DNA of 64,000 nt from Staphylococcus xylosus (GTDB lineage Bacteria; Bacillota; Bacilli; Staphylococcales; Staphylococcaceae). A program made the position numbers and the translations under genes. Location of the stretch: assembly GCF_002732165.1 (NCBI RefSeq), contig NZ_MRZO01000001.1, positions 62,001 through 126,000 of the forward strand, in the 5' to 3' direction. Positions 47,354-58,695 of this stretch are shown here, piece after piece. How positions within the stretch are numbered: position 1 is the first letter of the stretch; each line of letters opens with the position of its first letter. The notes beneath the pieces were generated by a model that was not told the origin of the DNA, made no database searches, and saw nothing but the letters and a program-made list of their open reading frames with translations.

Positions 47354-48343
47354 ATGACTGTTACAATATATGATGTGGCTAGAGAAGCTAGAGTTTCTAT
47401 GGCAACCGTTTCTCGTGTAGTTAATGGCAACCAAAATGTTAAGCCTGAAACACGTGACAAAGTAAACGAAGTTATTAAGAAGTTAAACTATCGTCCAAAT
47501 GCAGTAGCAAGAGGATTAGCAAGTAAACGTACAACAACAGTTGGCGTTATTATTCCAGATATCTCAAATGTGTATTATTCACAATTAGCACGTGGTTTAG
47601 AAGATATTGCAACAATGTATAAATACCATTCTATTATTTCAAATTCTGATAATGATCCTAGTAAGGAAAAAGAGATTTTTAATAATCTACTAAGTAAACA
47701 AGTGGATGGTATCATTTTCTTAGGAGGTACAATCTCTGAAGAAATAAAAGATTTAATTAATAAATCTTCCGTACCAGTAGTTGTCTCAGGTACAAATGGT
47801 AAAGATGAAGGTATCTCATCAGTAAACATCGATTTTGAATCTGCTGCTAAAGAAATAACAGAACATCTCATAGAAAAGGGAGCTAAATCATTTGCCTTTG
47901 TAGGTGGAGATTATTCTAAGAAAGCACAAGAAGACGTGTTAGTAGGATTAAAAGATGTATTGGTTCAACATGAATTAGAACTAGACGAACAATTAATCTT
48001 TAATGGAAATGAAACATATAAAGATGGGTTACGTGCGTTTGAATCGTTAGCAACTGCAAAACCTGATGCAATCTTATCAATCAGTGATGAACAAGCTATC
48101 GGCCTAGTACATGCTGCTCAAGACGCTGGAGTAAATGTGCCGAATGATTTACAAATTGTTAGCTTTAATAATACAAGACTTGTTGAAATGGTTAGACCAC
48201 AACTTTCCAGTGTTATTCAACCATTGTACGACATTGGTGCAGTAGGTATGAGATTACTTACAAAATATATGAATGAAGAAGATATTGATGAGCCTAATGT
48301 AATTTTACCTCACAGAATTGAATACAGAGGTACTACAAAATAA
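47354..48343 (+). CDS. ccpA: catabolite control protein A
   Basis: A 329-residue LacI/GalR-family regulator. The helix-turn-helix is [22 protein letters not shown], with the hinge helix near [14 protein letters not shown]; the periplasmic-binding-like core binds HPr-Ser46-P. The ATG at 47354 after AAGGAGGA gives the length of S. aureus CcpA. It represses secondary carbon genes and activates overflow metabolism. Its promoter region contains a cre (autoregulation) and a CodY-like box. Acetate-utilisation genes with a cre are found just downstream. Confidence 0.98.
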   Translation: MTVTIYDVAREARVSMATVSRVVNGNQNVKPETRDKVNEVIKKLNYRPNAVARGLASKRTTTVGVIIPDISNVYYSQLARGLEDIATMYKYHSIISNSDNDPSKEKEIFNNLLSKQVDGIIFLGGTISEEIKDLINKSSVPVVVSGTNGKDEGISSVNIDFESAAKEITEHLIEKGAKSFAFVGGDYSKKAQEDVLVGLKDVLVQHELELDEQLIFNGNETYKDGLRAFESLATAKPDAILSISDEQAIGLVHAAQDAGVNVPNDLQIVSFNNTRLVEMVRPQLSSVIQPLYDIGAVGMRLLTKYMNEEDIDEPNVILPHRIEYRGTTK

Positions 48344-48571
48344 TTCATATATTTATTTGGAAATTATAATAGGAGTGAGACGTAAATTTCACGACTCAAA
48401 AGAAGAGCGTTAATTTATAATGAGTTAGCTCTATTTTATATTTAAAATCTTGTGGTTAGGTTGTCTGTGTTTGTTAAGAAATAGTATGGTTCTCGAGCCT
48501 GTATACCTTTATACATTTACTTACTTCGAACAATAGGCATGCTACAAAATCATTAAAAATTTCATGAAACA

Positions 48572-48622
48572 AATAAGCATCAATTTCTATTAAAATATCT
48601 AGAAATTGATGCTTATTTTTTG
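48572..48622. terminator. Terminator between ccpA and acuC
   Basis: An 18-bp perfect stem (48572-48589 with 48600-48617) over a 10-base loop, with T6 on the plus strand and a T-rich run on the minus strand. It separates the two convergent genes. Between the ccpA stop and this stem I see one weaker hairpin (GAGCG.../TAGCTC near 48406-48432). Confidence 0.9.
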
Positions 48623-48660
48623 CTATGACAACTTTACTTTTTAACTTGATAATTGTAATC

Positions 48661-49818
48661 TTATTCAAACCAGCTCAACACTTTTTGGGCCTGTTTCATA
48701 TTAATCTCACTTATTTCTTTTCTTCGAGGTATTTCTATATAATTCTCTTTATCATCACTCCAATTGGTAGGGAGTGCACAAGTAGCATAAGGTTGCCATT
48801 TGGTAAGCCAACGTTCTGGAAGGTTACCTGTTGGAGGTTGTTCACCTATTAAGGCTAAGAATATATGAGACCATGCACGTGGTACAACTTTCCATATATT
48901 ATAGCCGCCACCACCAAACATAATAACCTTACCTTGTGTATATGTATCAGCAAGTGATTTGACAATATATGGTATTTCATAAAGTGTATTTAATGTACAG
49001 CTCATATGTGTAAGTGGGTCAAGATAATGCACATCCACACCATGTACACTTACAATAATATCTGGTTTGAATGATGCTACAACAGGTTCAATGGTTTGTT
49101 TAAAAACATCTAAAAAGGATTGATCTTCAGTATAAGGTTCTAACGGTATATTAACCGTATATCCGAATCCTTTTTCAGCACCACGCTCTGTATAATGTCC
49201 TGAGCCCGGAAACAAAAACTTTCCTGTTTCATGTATGGAATAGATTAAAGCTTGATCATTAGTGTAGAAACTCCATTGAGTACCATCACCATGATGGGCG
49301 TCCGTATCAATACACAGAACCCGTTGATTATATTTTTGCATTAAATATGAAATTGTAATGGCAACATCGTTATAAATACAAAAGCCATTTGCACGTCCAG
49401 GAAGACTATGATGTAAGCCACCACCTAAATGACACCCGTTTGTTAACGTACCACTCATAATTTGATCTGCTAAATTCAAAGCACCTCCAACAATACGTGC
49501 ACTATGTTTATGCATCATTCTAAATTGAAGTGTATCTTCACCGTCTAAACCATACTTCTTAGCCTCATTTTCACTTAAAATACCATGAGAAGCATGTCTT
49601 ATTGCTTGTATATAATCATAGGCGTGTATTAGCGATAATTCATCATCTGTTGCAATTCTGGGTGATATAATGTGATGTTGCTTTAATTGTCCTAGTTCCA
49701 TAAGCAATTCTGTCGTTAATTTTAATCTCATTTGGTTAAATGGATGTTTATTACTAAAACGATATTGTAAAAGTTCATTAGCGTAAACATAGCCTGTTGT
49801 TTGTTGCATATTACTCAT
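48661..49818 (-). CDS. acuC: acetoin utilization protein AcuC, class I-type deacetylase
   Basis: A 385-residue zinc deacetylase of the histone deacetylase fold. The metal-binding and catalytic segments are CHLGGGLHHSLPGRANGFC, CIDTDAHHGDGTQ, SIHETG and the Tyr region GGGGYNIWKV. In B. subtilis AcuC removes the acetyl group from acetyl-CoA synthetase, opposing AcuA. The start ATG follows AAAGGGGAT and is 13 bases past the acuA stop, so the pair forms an operon divergent from acsA, the likely target. Confidence 0.95.
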   Translation of the reverse strand: MSNMQQTTGYVYANELLQYRFSNKHPFNQMRLKLTTELLMELGQLKQHHIISPRIATDDELSLIHAYDYIQAIRHASHGILSENEAKKYGLDGEDTLQFRMMHKHSARIVGGALNLADQIMSGTLTNGCHLGGGLHHSLPGRANGFCIYNDVAITISYLMQKYNQRVLCIDTDAHHGDGTQWSFYTNDQALIYSIHETGKFLFPGSGHYTERGAEKGFGYTVNIPLEPYTEDQSFLDVFKQTIEPVVASFKPDIIVSVHGVDVHYLDPLTHMSCTLNTLYEIPYIVKSLADTYTQGKVIMFGGGGYNIWKVVPRAWSHIFLALIGEQPPTGNLPERWLTKWQPYATCALPTNWSDDKENYIEIPRRKEISEINMKQAQKVLSWFE

Positions 49819-49831
49819 ATTTTTATCCCCT

Positions 49832-50464
49832 TTAAAAGAAAAATCGATTCATAAATCTAATATCATCAAACGCTTGTAATTGTTCAATAGAAATTCTTGA
49901 ACCGATTCTGGCCATCAAACAATTTGCTGGATGACTCGTAATTTCTGGATCGTCTGTAGCAAAAATCTCAAGGCCCCCATATCCCATAAGTTTTTGCATT
50001 AATTTTTTATATTCATATACATCGAGACCTGAATTTTTTAAATCCCAGTGCCAATAATATTCTGTCGTTAATACAATGTAGTCTTCATATTCATCTGCAG
50101 AGAGACTAACTTTAATCAATTCACTCCCTAAATGTAAGTGCCTATAGGGCAAACTGATTTCAATTGCCCCTAATTCTATCAAGTATTCTAAATCACCGCT
50201 CGACCATCTTTCTAAAGGATCAGGATAATGAAAAGTAACGTATCCAATAATGTGTTGGTCTTTCCGTAATATAAATATTCTACCTTCTTCTAATTCACTA
50301 ATTTCTTTAACTGCTTCAAATTGATCTTTCGGTGGACGAAAGGCAGACAAACCTTCATCAAATGTCATTGTTTCAAGTTTGCTACATGAAATAGGCCCTT
50401 CAATAACAAACTGTCCTTCGTCTAACTGATATGTTTGGGATTGATACGTTTTAATATGTTTCAT
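49832..50464 (-). CDS. acuA: acetoin utilization protein AcuA, GNAT acetyltransferase
   Basis: A 210-residue GNAT-fold enzyme that acetylates and inactivates acetyl-CoA synthetase. The GNAT core is IIGYVTFHYPDPLERW, GAIEISLPYRHLHLGSELIK. The ATG at 50464 with GGAGTG upstream gives the S. aureus length; an in-frame ATG 13 codons earlier has no SD. It is the first gene of acuA-acuC and shares a 180-base promoter region with the divergent acsA, which contains a palindromic cre. Confidence 0.94.
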   Translation of the reverse strand: MKHIKTYQSQTYQLDEGQFVIEGPISCSKLETMTFDEGLSAFRPPKDQFEAVKEISELEEGRIFILRKDQHIIGYVTFHYPDPLERWSSGDLEYLIELGAIEISLPYRHLHLGSELIKVSLSADEYEDYIVLTTEYYWHWDLKNSGLDVYEYKKLMQKLMGYGGLEIFATDDPEITSHPANCLMARIGSRISIEQLQAFDDIRFMNRFFF

Positions 50465-50545
50465 TTTTTCACTCCAAACTACCACATGGTATTCTGTAAT
50501 CAATCTTATTATTTATATTATAAGTGATAATTGAATAAAATAAAA

Positions 50546-50565
50546 TGTAAATGAATTCGCTTACA
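50546..50565. promoter_or_regulatory. cre site between acuA and acsA
   Basis: Read on the minus strand, TGTAAGCGAATTCATTTACA begins with a perfect match to TGNAARCGNWWNCA. It is nearly palindromic over 20 bases and lies 9 bases upstream of the acsA -35, so CcpA can govern both directions. Confidence 0.88.
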
Positions 50566-50574
50566 GTAATTATT

Positions 50575-50603
50575 TTGAAAATTTTGAAAATGTTAGTTAT
50601 AAT
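50575..50603 (+). promoter_or_regulatory. Sigma-A promoter of acsA
   Basis: TTGAAA (50575-50580) and TATAAT (50598-50603) are separated by 17 bases, and the -35 lies 10 bases after the cre. Confidence 0.8.
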
Positions 50604-50643
50604 AATTTTTGAAGAGACGATTTCATTCAGAGGGGGATTTAAA

Positions 50644-52353
50644 ATGAAAGTAGAAGTATATAAAGGGGAAAGTGGAAATTTTAACCTTCAAGACTATGAA
50701 AAAGAATATAATCAATTTGATTGGCAAGAAGTAGAAAAATCATTTTCATGGTATGAAACAGGAAATGTGAATATGGCACATGAATGTATTGATCGTCATG
50801 TAGATGAAGGTAAAGGGGAAAAAATTGCCTTACATTATAAAGATGATCAACGTAAAGAAAGTTATACTTTTAACGATATGAAAGCAAATAGTAATAAAGC
50901 AGCAAACGTGCTTAAAAATAAAGCTAGTATTGAAAAAGGAGATCGTGTTTTTGTATTTATGCCGAGAACACCGGAACTCTATTTTGCTCTTTTTGGAACT
51001 TTAAAAATTGGTGCCATCGTCGGTCCTTTATTTGAAGCATTTATGGAAAAAGCGGTTGGCGATAGATTAGAGAACAGTGAAGCTAAAGTTATTATTACTA
51101 CGAATGCATTATTACCTAGAATACCAAAAGATAAATTACCACATTTAGAAACAATTGTTGTGGTAGATGATGAAGTAGATGACGCTTACGTAGATTTTAA
51201 TACTGAATTTGAGCAGGCAAGCGATCAATTTGATACTGAATGGTTATCTTTAGATGATGGTTTAATCTTGCATTACACTTCAGGTTCTACAGGACAACCA
51301 AAAGGTGTATTACATGCACAAAGAGCTATGTTATTACATTATATTTCTGGTAAATATGTATTAGACTTTAAAGAAAATGATGTTTATTGGTGTACTGCCG
51401 ACCCAGGTTGGGTAACGGGGACATCTTATGGGATATTTAGTCCTTGGTTAAATGGTGTCACAAACTGTATTGCTGGAGGTAGATTTTCACCTGAAGCTTG
51501 GTATGGCATGATTGAAGAGTTTAAAGTTACGATATGGTATACAGCACCGACAGCATTAAGAATGTTGATGAGTGCGGGTGACGATATAATTGAAAAATTT
51601 GATTTATCATCTGTTAAAAGCATCTTATCCGTTGGTGAACCATTGAATCCTGAAGTCATCAAATGGGCTAAAGACGTCTTTGGTAAACGTGTACTTGATA
51701 CATGGTGGATGACTGAAACTGGTGGTCATATGATAGTTAACTATCCTTCTATGGATGTTAAATTAGGATCTATGGGTAAACCTTTACCGGGTGTAGAAGC
51801 TACAATTATTGATGATCAAGGAAATGAACTACCGCCTAATAGAATGGGAAATCTTGCGATTAAAAAAGGATGGCCATCTATGATGGTGTCTATTTGGAAA
51901 AACCCAGAAAAATATGATTCTTATTTCATTGGTGACTGGTATGTATCTGGGGATTCTGCTTATAAAGATGAAGATGGATATTTTTGGTTCCAAGGACGCG
52001 TAGATGATGTAATTATGACAGCTGGAGAACGTGTTGGTCCATTTGAAGTAGAGTCCAAATTAGTAGAACATGAAGCAGTAGCTGAGGCGGGTGTCATTGG
52101 TAAACCTGACCCTGTCAGAGGGGAGATTATTAAAGCGTTCGTCGCTTTACGTTCTGAATATAATGAATCAGATGAATTAAAAGAAGAAATTCGTAAATTT
52201 GTTAAAGAAGGATTGGCTGCACATGCTGCACCAAGAGAAATTGAGTTTAAAGATAAGTTACCAAAAACACGTTCAGGTAAAATTATGCGCCGTGTACTTA
52301 AAGCATGGGAACTTGATTTACCAGAAGGTGATTTAAGTACAATGGAAGATTAA
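50644..52353 (+). CDS. acsA: acetyl-CoA synthetase
   Basis: A 569-residue AMP-forming acyl-CoA synthetase. The AMP-binding motif is ILHYTSGSTGQPKGVLH, further signatures are DTWWMTETGG and GDSAYKDEDGYFWFQGRVDD, and the Lys targeted by acetylation lies in TRSGKIMRR. It activates acetate for use when sugars run out. The ATG at 50644 follows GAGGGGGAT. Divergent from acuA-acuC, whose products switch it off and on. The promoter has a perfect cre, so repression by glucose through CcpA is expected. Confidence 0.96.
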   Translation: MKVEVYKGESGNFNLQDYEKEYNQFDWQEVEKSFSWYETGNVNMAHECIDRHVDEGKGEKIALHYKDDQRKESYTFNDMKANSNKAANVLKNKASIEKGDRVFVFMPRTPELYFALFGTLKIGAIVGPLFEAFMEKAVGDRLENSEAKVIITTNALLPRIPKDKLPHLETIVVVDDEVDDAYVDFNTEFEQASDQFDTEWLSLDDGLILHYTSGSTGQPKGVLHAQRAMLLHYISGKYVLDFKENDVYWCTADPGWVTGTSYGIFSPWLNGVTNCIAGGRFSPEAWYGMIEEFKVTIWYTAPTALRMLMSAGDDIIEKFDLSSVKSILSVGEPLNPEVIKWAKDVFGKRVLDTWWMTETGGHMIVNYPSMDVKLGSMGKPLPGVEATIIDDQGNELPPNRMGNLAIKKGWPSMMVSIWKNPEKYDSYFIGDWYVSGDSAYKDEDGYFWFQGRVDDVIMTAGERVGPFEVESKLVEHEAVAEAGVIGKPDPVRGEIIKAFVALRSEYNESDELKEEIRKFVKEGLAAHAAPREIEFKDKLPKTRSGKIMRRVLKAWELDLPEGDLSTMED

Positions 52354-52425
52354 ATAAAGTTTAATCAAAAATATAATCTATTATTATTGAACAACTAGTT
52401 ATATATAAATTACTTAACTTAAACT

Positions 52426-52468
52426 ACCTTATATCTCTTTAAAACAGAAGAGATATGGAGGTTTTTTT
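52426..52468 (+). terminator. Terminator of acsA
   Basis: ACCTTATATCTCTT pairs with AAGAGATATGGAGGT, followed by T7. Confidence 0.92.
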
Positions 52469-52527
52469 AACTGAAAATTAAAAAGTGTAATATTGAACCT
52501 TTAGATGATACATTACACTTATGATTA

Positions 52528-52541
52528 TGGAAGCGCTATCT
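52528..52541 (+). promoter_or_regulatory. cre-like site upstream of fhs
   Basis: TGGAAGCGCTATCT fits TGNAARCGNWWNCA except for the last base. It lies 125 bases before the fhs start and downstream of a hairpin AAGTGTAAT/ATTACACTT (52484-52520). It is a plausible CcpA site, but a single AT-rich match is weak evidence. No THF or ZTP riboswitch was recognised in this region. Confidence 0.4.
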
Positions 52542-52665
52542 ATAAAAGTCGACAACGCAACTTAAGTTGGTTAATATAAAGTATGTAAGGATTTATTTTT
52601 GTCAGTAGTATATATGATAAATATATAGTGATTATTGATTTAAAAATTAATTTTAGAAGGGACGA

Positions 52666-54339
52666 ATGAATTTGACACATTTATCTGATTTAGATATTGC
52701 AAATCAATCTACATTAAAACCAATTGGGGAAATTGCAGAAAAAGTTGGAATTCCAAAGGATGCATTAGAACCTTATGGTCATTACAAAGCAAAGATTGAT
52801 ATTAATCAAGTTCAACAAAAAAATGGTAAGGGTAAAGTAGTCTTAGTAACTGCTATGAGTCCAACGCCAGCAGGTGAAGGTAAGTCAACAGTTACCGTTG
52901 GCTTATCCGATGCATTCAATCAACTTAAACAAAATGTAATGGTTGCTCTACGTGAACCAGCTTTAGGGCCAACTTTTGGTATTAAAGGTGGTGCTACTGG
53001 TGGTGGTTATGCTCAAGTGCTACCTATGGAAGATATCAATCTACATTTTAATGGGGATTTTCATGCTATTACGACTGCAAATAATGCGTTATCGGCATTT
53101 ATTGATAATCATATCCATCAAGGGAATGAATTAGAAATAGATCAAAGACGTATTGAGTGGAAACGTGTATTAGATATGAATGATCGTGCCTTACGAAACG
53201 TGATTGTTGGTTTAGGTGGCCCGACTCAAGGCGTACCTCGTGAAGATGGTTTCAATATTACTGTAGCTTCTGAAATCATGGCGATCCTCTGCTTAGCAAA
53301 TGATATAAATGATTTGAAAACAAAAATCAGTAATATCACAATTGGTTATACTCGTTCACGTAAACCAGTGACAGTATCAGATTTAAAAGTTGAGGGCGCA
53401 TTAGCTATGATTTTGAAAGATGCGATTAAACCTAACCTTGTTCAAACTATTGAAGGTACGCCAGCACTTGTACATGGGGGGCCATTTGCTAATATTGCTC
53501 ATGGTTGTAACTCAATATTGGCTACAGAGACTGCAAGAGACTTAGCGGATATCGTTGTTACAGAAGCAGGCTTTGGCTCTGATTTAGGCGCAGAAAAATT
53601 CATTAATATTAAAGCACGTGAAGCAGGCTTTGAACCTTCAGCAGTCGTTGTAGTTGCAACAATTCGTGCTATTAAAATGCATGGCGGTGTAGCAAAAGAT
53701 AACTTAAAAGAAGAAAATGTAGAAGCATTGAAATCCGGTATAGTTAACCTAGAACGTCATGTTAAAAATGTAAGAAAATATGGATTAGAACCTGTCGTAG
53801 CATTAAATGCATTTGTACATGATACAGAAGCAGAAACAGAATTTGTGCAGCAATGGGCAAAAGATAATGGTGTTCGTCTTGCTTTAACTGAAGTATGGGA
53901 AAAAGGTGGCAAAGGTGGCATCGATTTAGCTAAAAATGTATTAGATGTTATAGAACAACCACAAACATTTAAACAATTATATGAGTTAGAACAACCTTTA
54001 GAAGATAAAATCGAAACAATTGTTAAAGAAATTTATGGCGGTTCAAAAGTGACATTCAGTAGTAAAGCACAAAAACAATTACAACAATTTAAAGAAAATG
54101 GTTGGGATCATTACCCAATTTGTATGGCTAAAACGCAATATTCATTTAGTGATGATGCTACACAATTAGGTGCGCCTGAGGGCTTTGAAATTACAATACG
54201 TGAATTAGAAGCTAAAACAGGTGCAGGATTTATTGTTGCACTAACAGGTGCAATTATGACTATGCCAGGATTACCTAAGAAACCAGCTGCTTTAAATATG
54301 GATGTAACTGATGATGGTCACGCAGTTGGATTGTTCTAA
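52666..54339 (+). CDS. fhs: formate--tetrahydrofolate ligase
   Basis: A 557-residue ATP-dependent enzyme that makes 10-formyl-THF from formate and THF for purine and formyl-Met synthesis. The P-loop is [36 protein letters not shown] is another signature. The protein is close to S. aureus Fhs (555 residues). Two starts are possible: the ATG at 52666, 4 bases after GAAGGG, and the TTG at 52672, which matches the S. aureus N-terminus MTHLSD better and has 10-base spacing. Monocistronic. Confidence 0.95.
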   Translation: MNLTHLSDLDIANQSTLKPIGEIAEKVGIPKDALEPYGHYKAKIDINQVQQKNGKGKVVLVTAMSPTPAGEGKSTVTVGLSDAFNQLKQNVMVALREPALGPTFGIKGGATGGGYAQVLPMEDINLHFNGDFHAITTANNALSAFIDNHIHQGNELEIDQRRIEWKRVLDMNDRALRNVIVGLGGPTQGVPREDGFNITVASEIMAILCLANDINDLKTKISNITIGYTRSRKPVTVSDLKVEGALAMILKDAIKPNLVQTIEGTPALVHGGPFANIAHGCNSILATETARDLADIVVTEAGFGSDLGAEKFINIKAREAGFEPSAVVVVATIRAIKMHGGVAKDNLKEENVEALKSGIVNLERHVKNVRKYGLEPVVALNAFVHDTEAETEFVQQWAKDNGVRLALTEVWEKGGKGGIDLAKNVLDVIEQPQTFKQLYELEQPLEDKIETIVKEIYGGSKVTFSSKAQKQLQQFKENGWDHYPICMAKTQYSFSDDATQLGAPEGFEITIRELEAKTGAGFIVALTGAIMTMPGLPKKPAALNMDVTDDGHAVGLF

Positions 54340-54468
54340 AGTTATTTGTAATCGATATTGCATGAACAGTGACTATAGAAAAATTATTTAAGGAAACTAA
54401 ATTTCAATATTTATAGTAAGTAAGAATATATTTTCATATAGTTTATGATTGATAAACATGATAATGCA

Positions 54469-54530
54469 TAAGGGAGTAGGGGGAAATCATTGTTGTTTTA
54501 ATGATTTCACTCCTACTCCCTTTAAATTTA
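54469..54530. terminator. Strong terminator between fhs and the glycosyltransferase gene
   Basis: AAGGGAGTAGG and GAAATCATT pair with AATGATTTC and CCTACTCCCTT around an 8-base loop, with a T/A-rich flank on both sides. Fits two convergent genes. Confidence 0.85.
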
Positions 54531-54547
54531 ACTATAAGTAAAAGGGG

Positions 54548-55447
54548 CTATTTTGATAATAAGTGTTTACGAATATTGAACTTTTCAGCTCGTTTATAAT
54601 CATATTCTGTGATTTTGCCTTCTACTAACATTCGTTTTAATACATAATGTTGTCTATCTAGTCCTATTTGTATATCTGCATCAGATTTTAGAGTGCCGTT
54701 TTCTTCATATGGTGTATAAAAATAGGGGCTTTGTAATAAACCAACTAAATAGGCCGATTCAGCAATATTTAAGTTTGATGGTGGCTTTCCAAATAAACTA
54801 TATGAAGCTGAAGCTATACCGGATATGTTTGAGCCATTATAATCTCGACCAAATGGAACAATATTTAAGTACGTAAAAATAATTTCATCTTTGGTCAATA
54901 ATTTTTCTGCACGCATTGATAGAACTAACTCATTCGCTTTACGGTTATATGTTTTTTCACTTGTTAATAATTGATTCTTAACAAGTTGCTGAGTTATCGT
55001 GCTACCACCAGTGGCGCTTTCTGTATTGAAAATATCCTGTCCAACTGCTCGAACCAAAGCTTTGGGTAAAATGCCATTATGCATGAAAAACAAACTATCT
55101 TCTGAAGCGGTTAATGCTTTGATGACATTTTTGTTAACATTTTTAGGTCCAACAATTAAGGTGTTCAAGGATTCGTTATACTCAGTTAAAATATGTTTGT
55201 TGTCATAATCAATATCTTGACTACCGACAATGTAAAGCAGTTTAAGTCTTAAATCGTCGTCAGACATATGTATTGCTTCTTTTGTTATACTTTGAAAATA
55301 AAAAACAGTAATCGCTAATATAATCACCGAGGTACATGCTAGAATCGCAAACAAGCCGATGAAAATATGTTTCAGTTTTTTATAGATACTTTCAAATTTA
55401 TCAAACCATGACGGTTGGTGCTTATTTTCAACTGTTTGATGCGTCAT
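54548..55447 (-). CDS. monofunctional peptidoglycan glycosyltransferase (GT51)
   Basis: A 299-residue membrane-anchored glycosyltransferase that polymerises lipid II into glycan strands but has no transpeptidase. The membrane helix lies about residues 28-50. GT51 motifs are TASEDSLFFMHNG (catalytic Glu), GGSTITQQLVKNQ and NELVLSMRAEKLLTKDEIIFTYLNIV. In S. aureus two such enzymes, SgtA and Mgt (SgtB), exist; this position between fhs and tyrS corresponds to SgtA as I recall. SD AAGGAGGTT. It is convergent to fhs and divergent from the tyrS T-box. Confidence 0.9.
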   Translation of the reverse strand: MTHQTVENKHQPSWFDKFESIYKKLKHIFIGLFAILACTSVIILAITVFYFQSITKEAIHMSDDDLRLKLLYIVGSQDIDYDNKHILTEYNESLNTLIVGPKNVNKNVIKALTASEDSLFFMHNGILPKALVRAVGQDIFNTESATGGSTITQQLVKNQLLTSEKTYNRKANELVLSMRAEKLLTKDEIIFTYLNIVPFGRDYNGSNISGIASASYSLFGKPPSNLNIAESAYLVGLLQSPYFYTPYEENGTLKSDADIQIGLDRQHYVLKRMLVEGKITEYDYKRAEKFNIRKHLLSK

Positions 55448-55554
55448 ATATAACCTCCTTATGTATGCAATATTATAACATAAATTAACATATTGACTTT
55501 TAAATTATAGTTACTTATAATTAGTATTAATTCGATATCGTTTTTGGATAAAGG

Positions 55555-57094
<1,540 letters not shown>

Positions 57095-57104
57095 TAATTT
57101 TTAT

Positions 57105-57143
57105 GCAGCAGTCTATTTGAATCTAGTAGATTGCTGCTTTTTT
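57105..57143 (+). terminator. Terminator of tyrS
   Basis: GCAGCAGTCTA pairs with TAGATTGCTGC (one G-U), followed by T6. From here to 57310 I see nothing else. Confidence 0.88.
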
Positions 57144-57314
57144 AGTATAGTTATGTTTGCGACTGATTAAATGTTGATCAATATTGATTATATTTTGAAC
57201 TATAATAAATTTTAGTTCAAGTCGATTTTTACGTTGTTAGTAGGCAGGGGCAGTCTGTAATTATTTAATGGAAGGTGCTTTATATGCAAATATAAGTAAA
57301 AAAGATTATAAAAA

Positions 57315-57366
57315 AGTGTGCAAAGGAGGTAAAACCAAGAGTGGTTTCTACAGTCCTAAGCACACT
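57315..57366 (-). terminator. Large structured terminator of htrA
   Basis: AGTGTGC pairs with GCACACT at the base (57315-57321 with 57360-57366). Inside, AGGA/TCCT, GTA/TAC and AACCA/TGGTT stems nest around a 4-5 base loop. On the minus strand the stem is followed by TTTTTTATAATC. It spans 52 bases, long for a plain terminator, and on the plus strand it holds a perfect SD, AAAGGAGGT. Confidence 0.8.
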
Positions 57367-57403
57367 ATATTTAATAATTCACAAATATCTTAGATGGATT
57401 TAA
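57341..57403 (+). CDS. possible 20-residue hydrophobic peptide ORF within the htrA terminator
   Basis: A GTG at 57341 follows a perfect AAAGGAGGT (11-base gap) and opens 20 codons, MVSTVLSTLYLIIHKYLRWI. The peptide is hydrophobic with a few basic residues, as in small membrane-active peptides. The SD pairs inside the hairpin, so translation would be repressed when folded. The frame runs antisense over the htrA stop. It may be chance, or a relic of a small toxin gene. Confidence 0.25.
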   Translation: MVSTVLSTLYLIIHKYLRWI

Positions 57404-58695
57404 TTGAACGGTGAGCTCTTTTCTTCACTTGATTCTTCAGAAGATTGTGATGTTGGCTTTTGTTCTTTTAATGTTACATTTATTTTTTGCTGTTTACCTT
57501 CGCGTTCTACAGTCAATTTCACCGAATCGCCAGGTTTTTTATTTTCATAAAGATAAGAGCGTATATCTGTATCTTCTTTCACATTTTTATCATCAATTGC
57601 TGTGATGATATCACCTTCTTTAAGACCATTATCACCATCAACTTTTGCTACATATGCACCATCTTTACGTGAAGTTTTAAGTTGTTCTTTATATTGGTCT
57701 GGAATTTCGCTGACATTGAGTAAGCCAATACCAATAGAAGGGCGATCAATCTTACCTTTTTCTACTAATTCTTTAATAGTAACTTTAACTTCATTACTTG
57801 GTATAGCAAAACCAATGCCTTCCACTTGTTCATTTGCAATCTTCATTGAGTTTATACCTACTAGATTGCCGTTGATATCTACAAGTGCACCACCAGAGTT
57901 ACCTGGGTTTATGGCTGCATCTGTTTGAAGTACGTTGACTTTGTTTGAACCAGCTGATGTTTGTGTATCGATTGTACGTTCACTTGCTGAAATAATTCCA
58001 GAAGTTACTGAATTAGCAAATTCTAAGCCTAATGGATTACCCATAGCAAATACACTATCTCCAGTCTTAACTTTTGAAGAATTGGCAAAGTTGATTGCTT
58101 TTGTGCCTTTAGTTTCATTGATTTTCAACACTGCCATATCAGTTAATGCATCTTTACCAATTAATTTGGCATCTACTTGTTTAGAGTTATGAAGTTGAAC
58201 TTTGATTTCGCTCGCACCATCTATCACATGATTATTAGTAACGATGTACGCAGAACCATTATTTTTCTGATATATTACACCAGAACCTACACCGGCTTCT
58301 TGCGATTTTGAAGATTTACCTTTTAATAAATCATCTAGATTTTGAGCTTTTTGCATGTTGATCACGCCAACAATTGCTGGGGAGACATCATTAATCATTT
58401 GATTTACAGAATCATATTTTTCACTTTTTCCATCAAGAGTATTTCCAGCGTTTCCAGTGTTTGATGCTTCATTTACAGATGAACCATTATTGTTTAATAC
58501 TGTAGTTTCCATCAATTTACCGACCCCTAATACAATAAGGGCTCCAATGATACCAGCGACTAAGGCAACTATAACTGTTCTAAACCATGGGAATTTAGGT
58601 TTTGTCCTTATTCGTTTATTTGGGGTATATTGCGTTGTGTTTTGTTGATAATTTTGGTTGTTGTTTGTATTTTGGTCATTGTTAAATTCTGACAT
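57400..58695 (-). CDS. htrA: HtrA-like serine protease
   Basis: A 431-residue membrane-anchored DegP/HtrA protease for quality control of exported proteins. A polar Asn/Gln-rich N-terminus precedes one membrane helix (about 41-60). The catalytic triad is His156 (NNHVIDG), Asp186 (TDMAVLK) and Ser267 (NPGNSGGAL). One PDZ domain lies about 320-410. SD GGAGGTAG. It ends in a serine-rich tail. S. aureus has two HtrA proteins, and this is the one beside tyrS. No CtsR or heat-shock operator was noticed. Confidence 0.94.
   Translation of the reverse strand: MSEFNNDQNTNNNQNYQQNTTQYTPNKRIRTKPKFPWFRTVIVALVAGIIGALIVLGVGKLMETTVLNNNGSSVNEASNTGNAGNTLDGKSEKYDSVNQMINDVSPAIVGVINMQKAQNLDDLLKGKSSKSQEAGVGSGVIYQKNNGSAYIVTNNHVIDGASEIKVQLHNSKQVDAKLIGKDALTDMAVLKINETKGTKAINFANSSKVKTGDSVFAMGNPLGLEFANSVTSGIISASERTIDTQTSAGSNKVNVLQTDAAINPGNSGGALVDINGNLVGINSMKIANEQVEGIGFAIPSNEVKVTIKELVEKGKIDRPSIGIGLLNVSEIPDQYKEQLKTSRKDGAYVAKVDGDNGLKEGDIITAIDDKNVKEDTDIRSYLYENKKPGDSVKLTVEREGKQQKINVTLKEQKPTSQSSEESSEEKSSPFN

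Noticed and set aside
48474-48668. A 64-codon minus-strand frame overlapping the end of acuC
   Set aside because: It reads straight through the 18-bp terminator between ccpA and acuC, has no SD and overlaps the acuC stop; judged a chance frame.
52354-52665. THF or ZTP riboswitch before fhs
   Set aside because: Only the acsA terminator and one simple hairpin are present; none of the conserved core motifs of either class were found.
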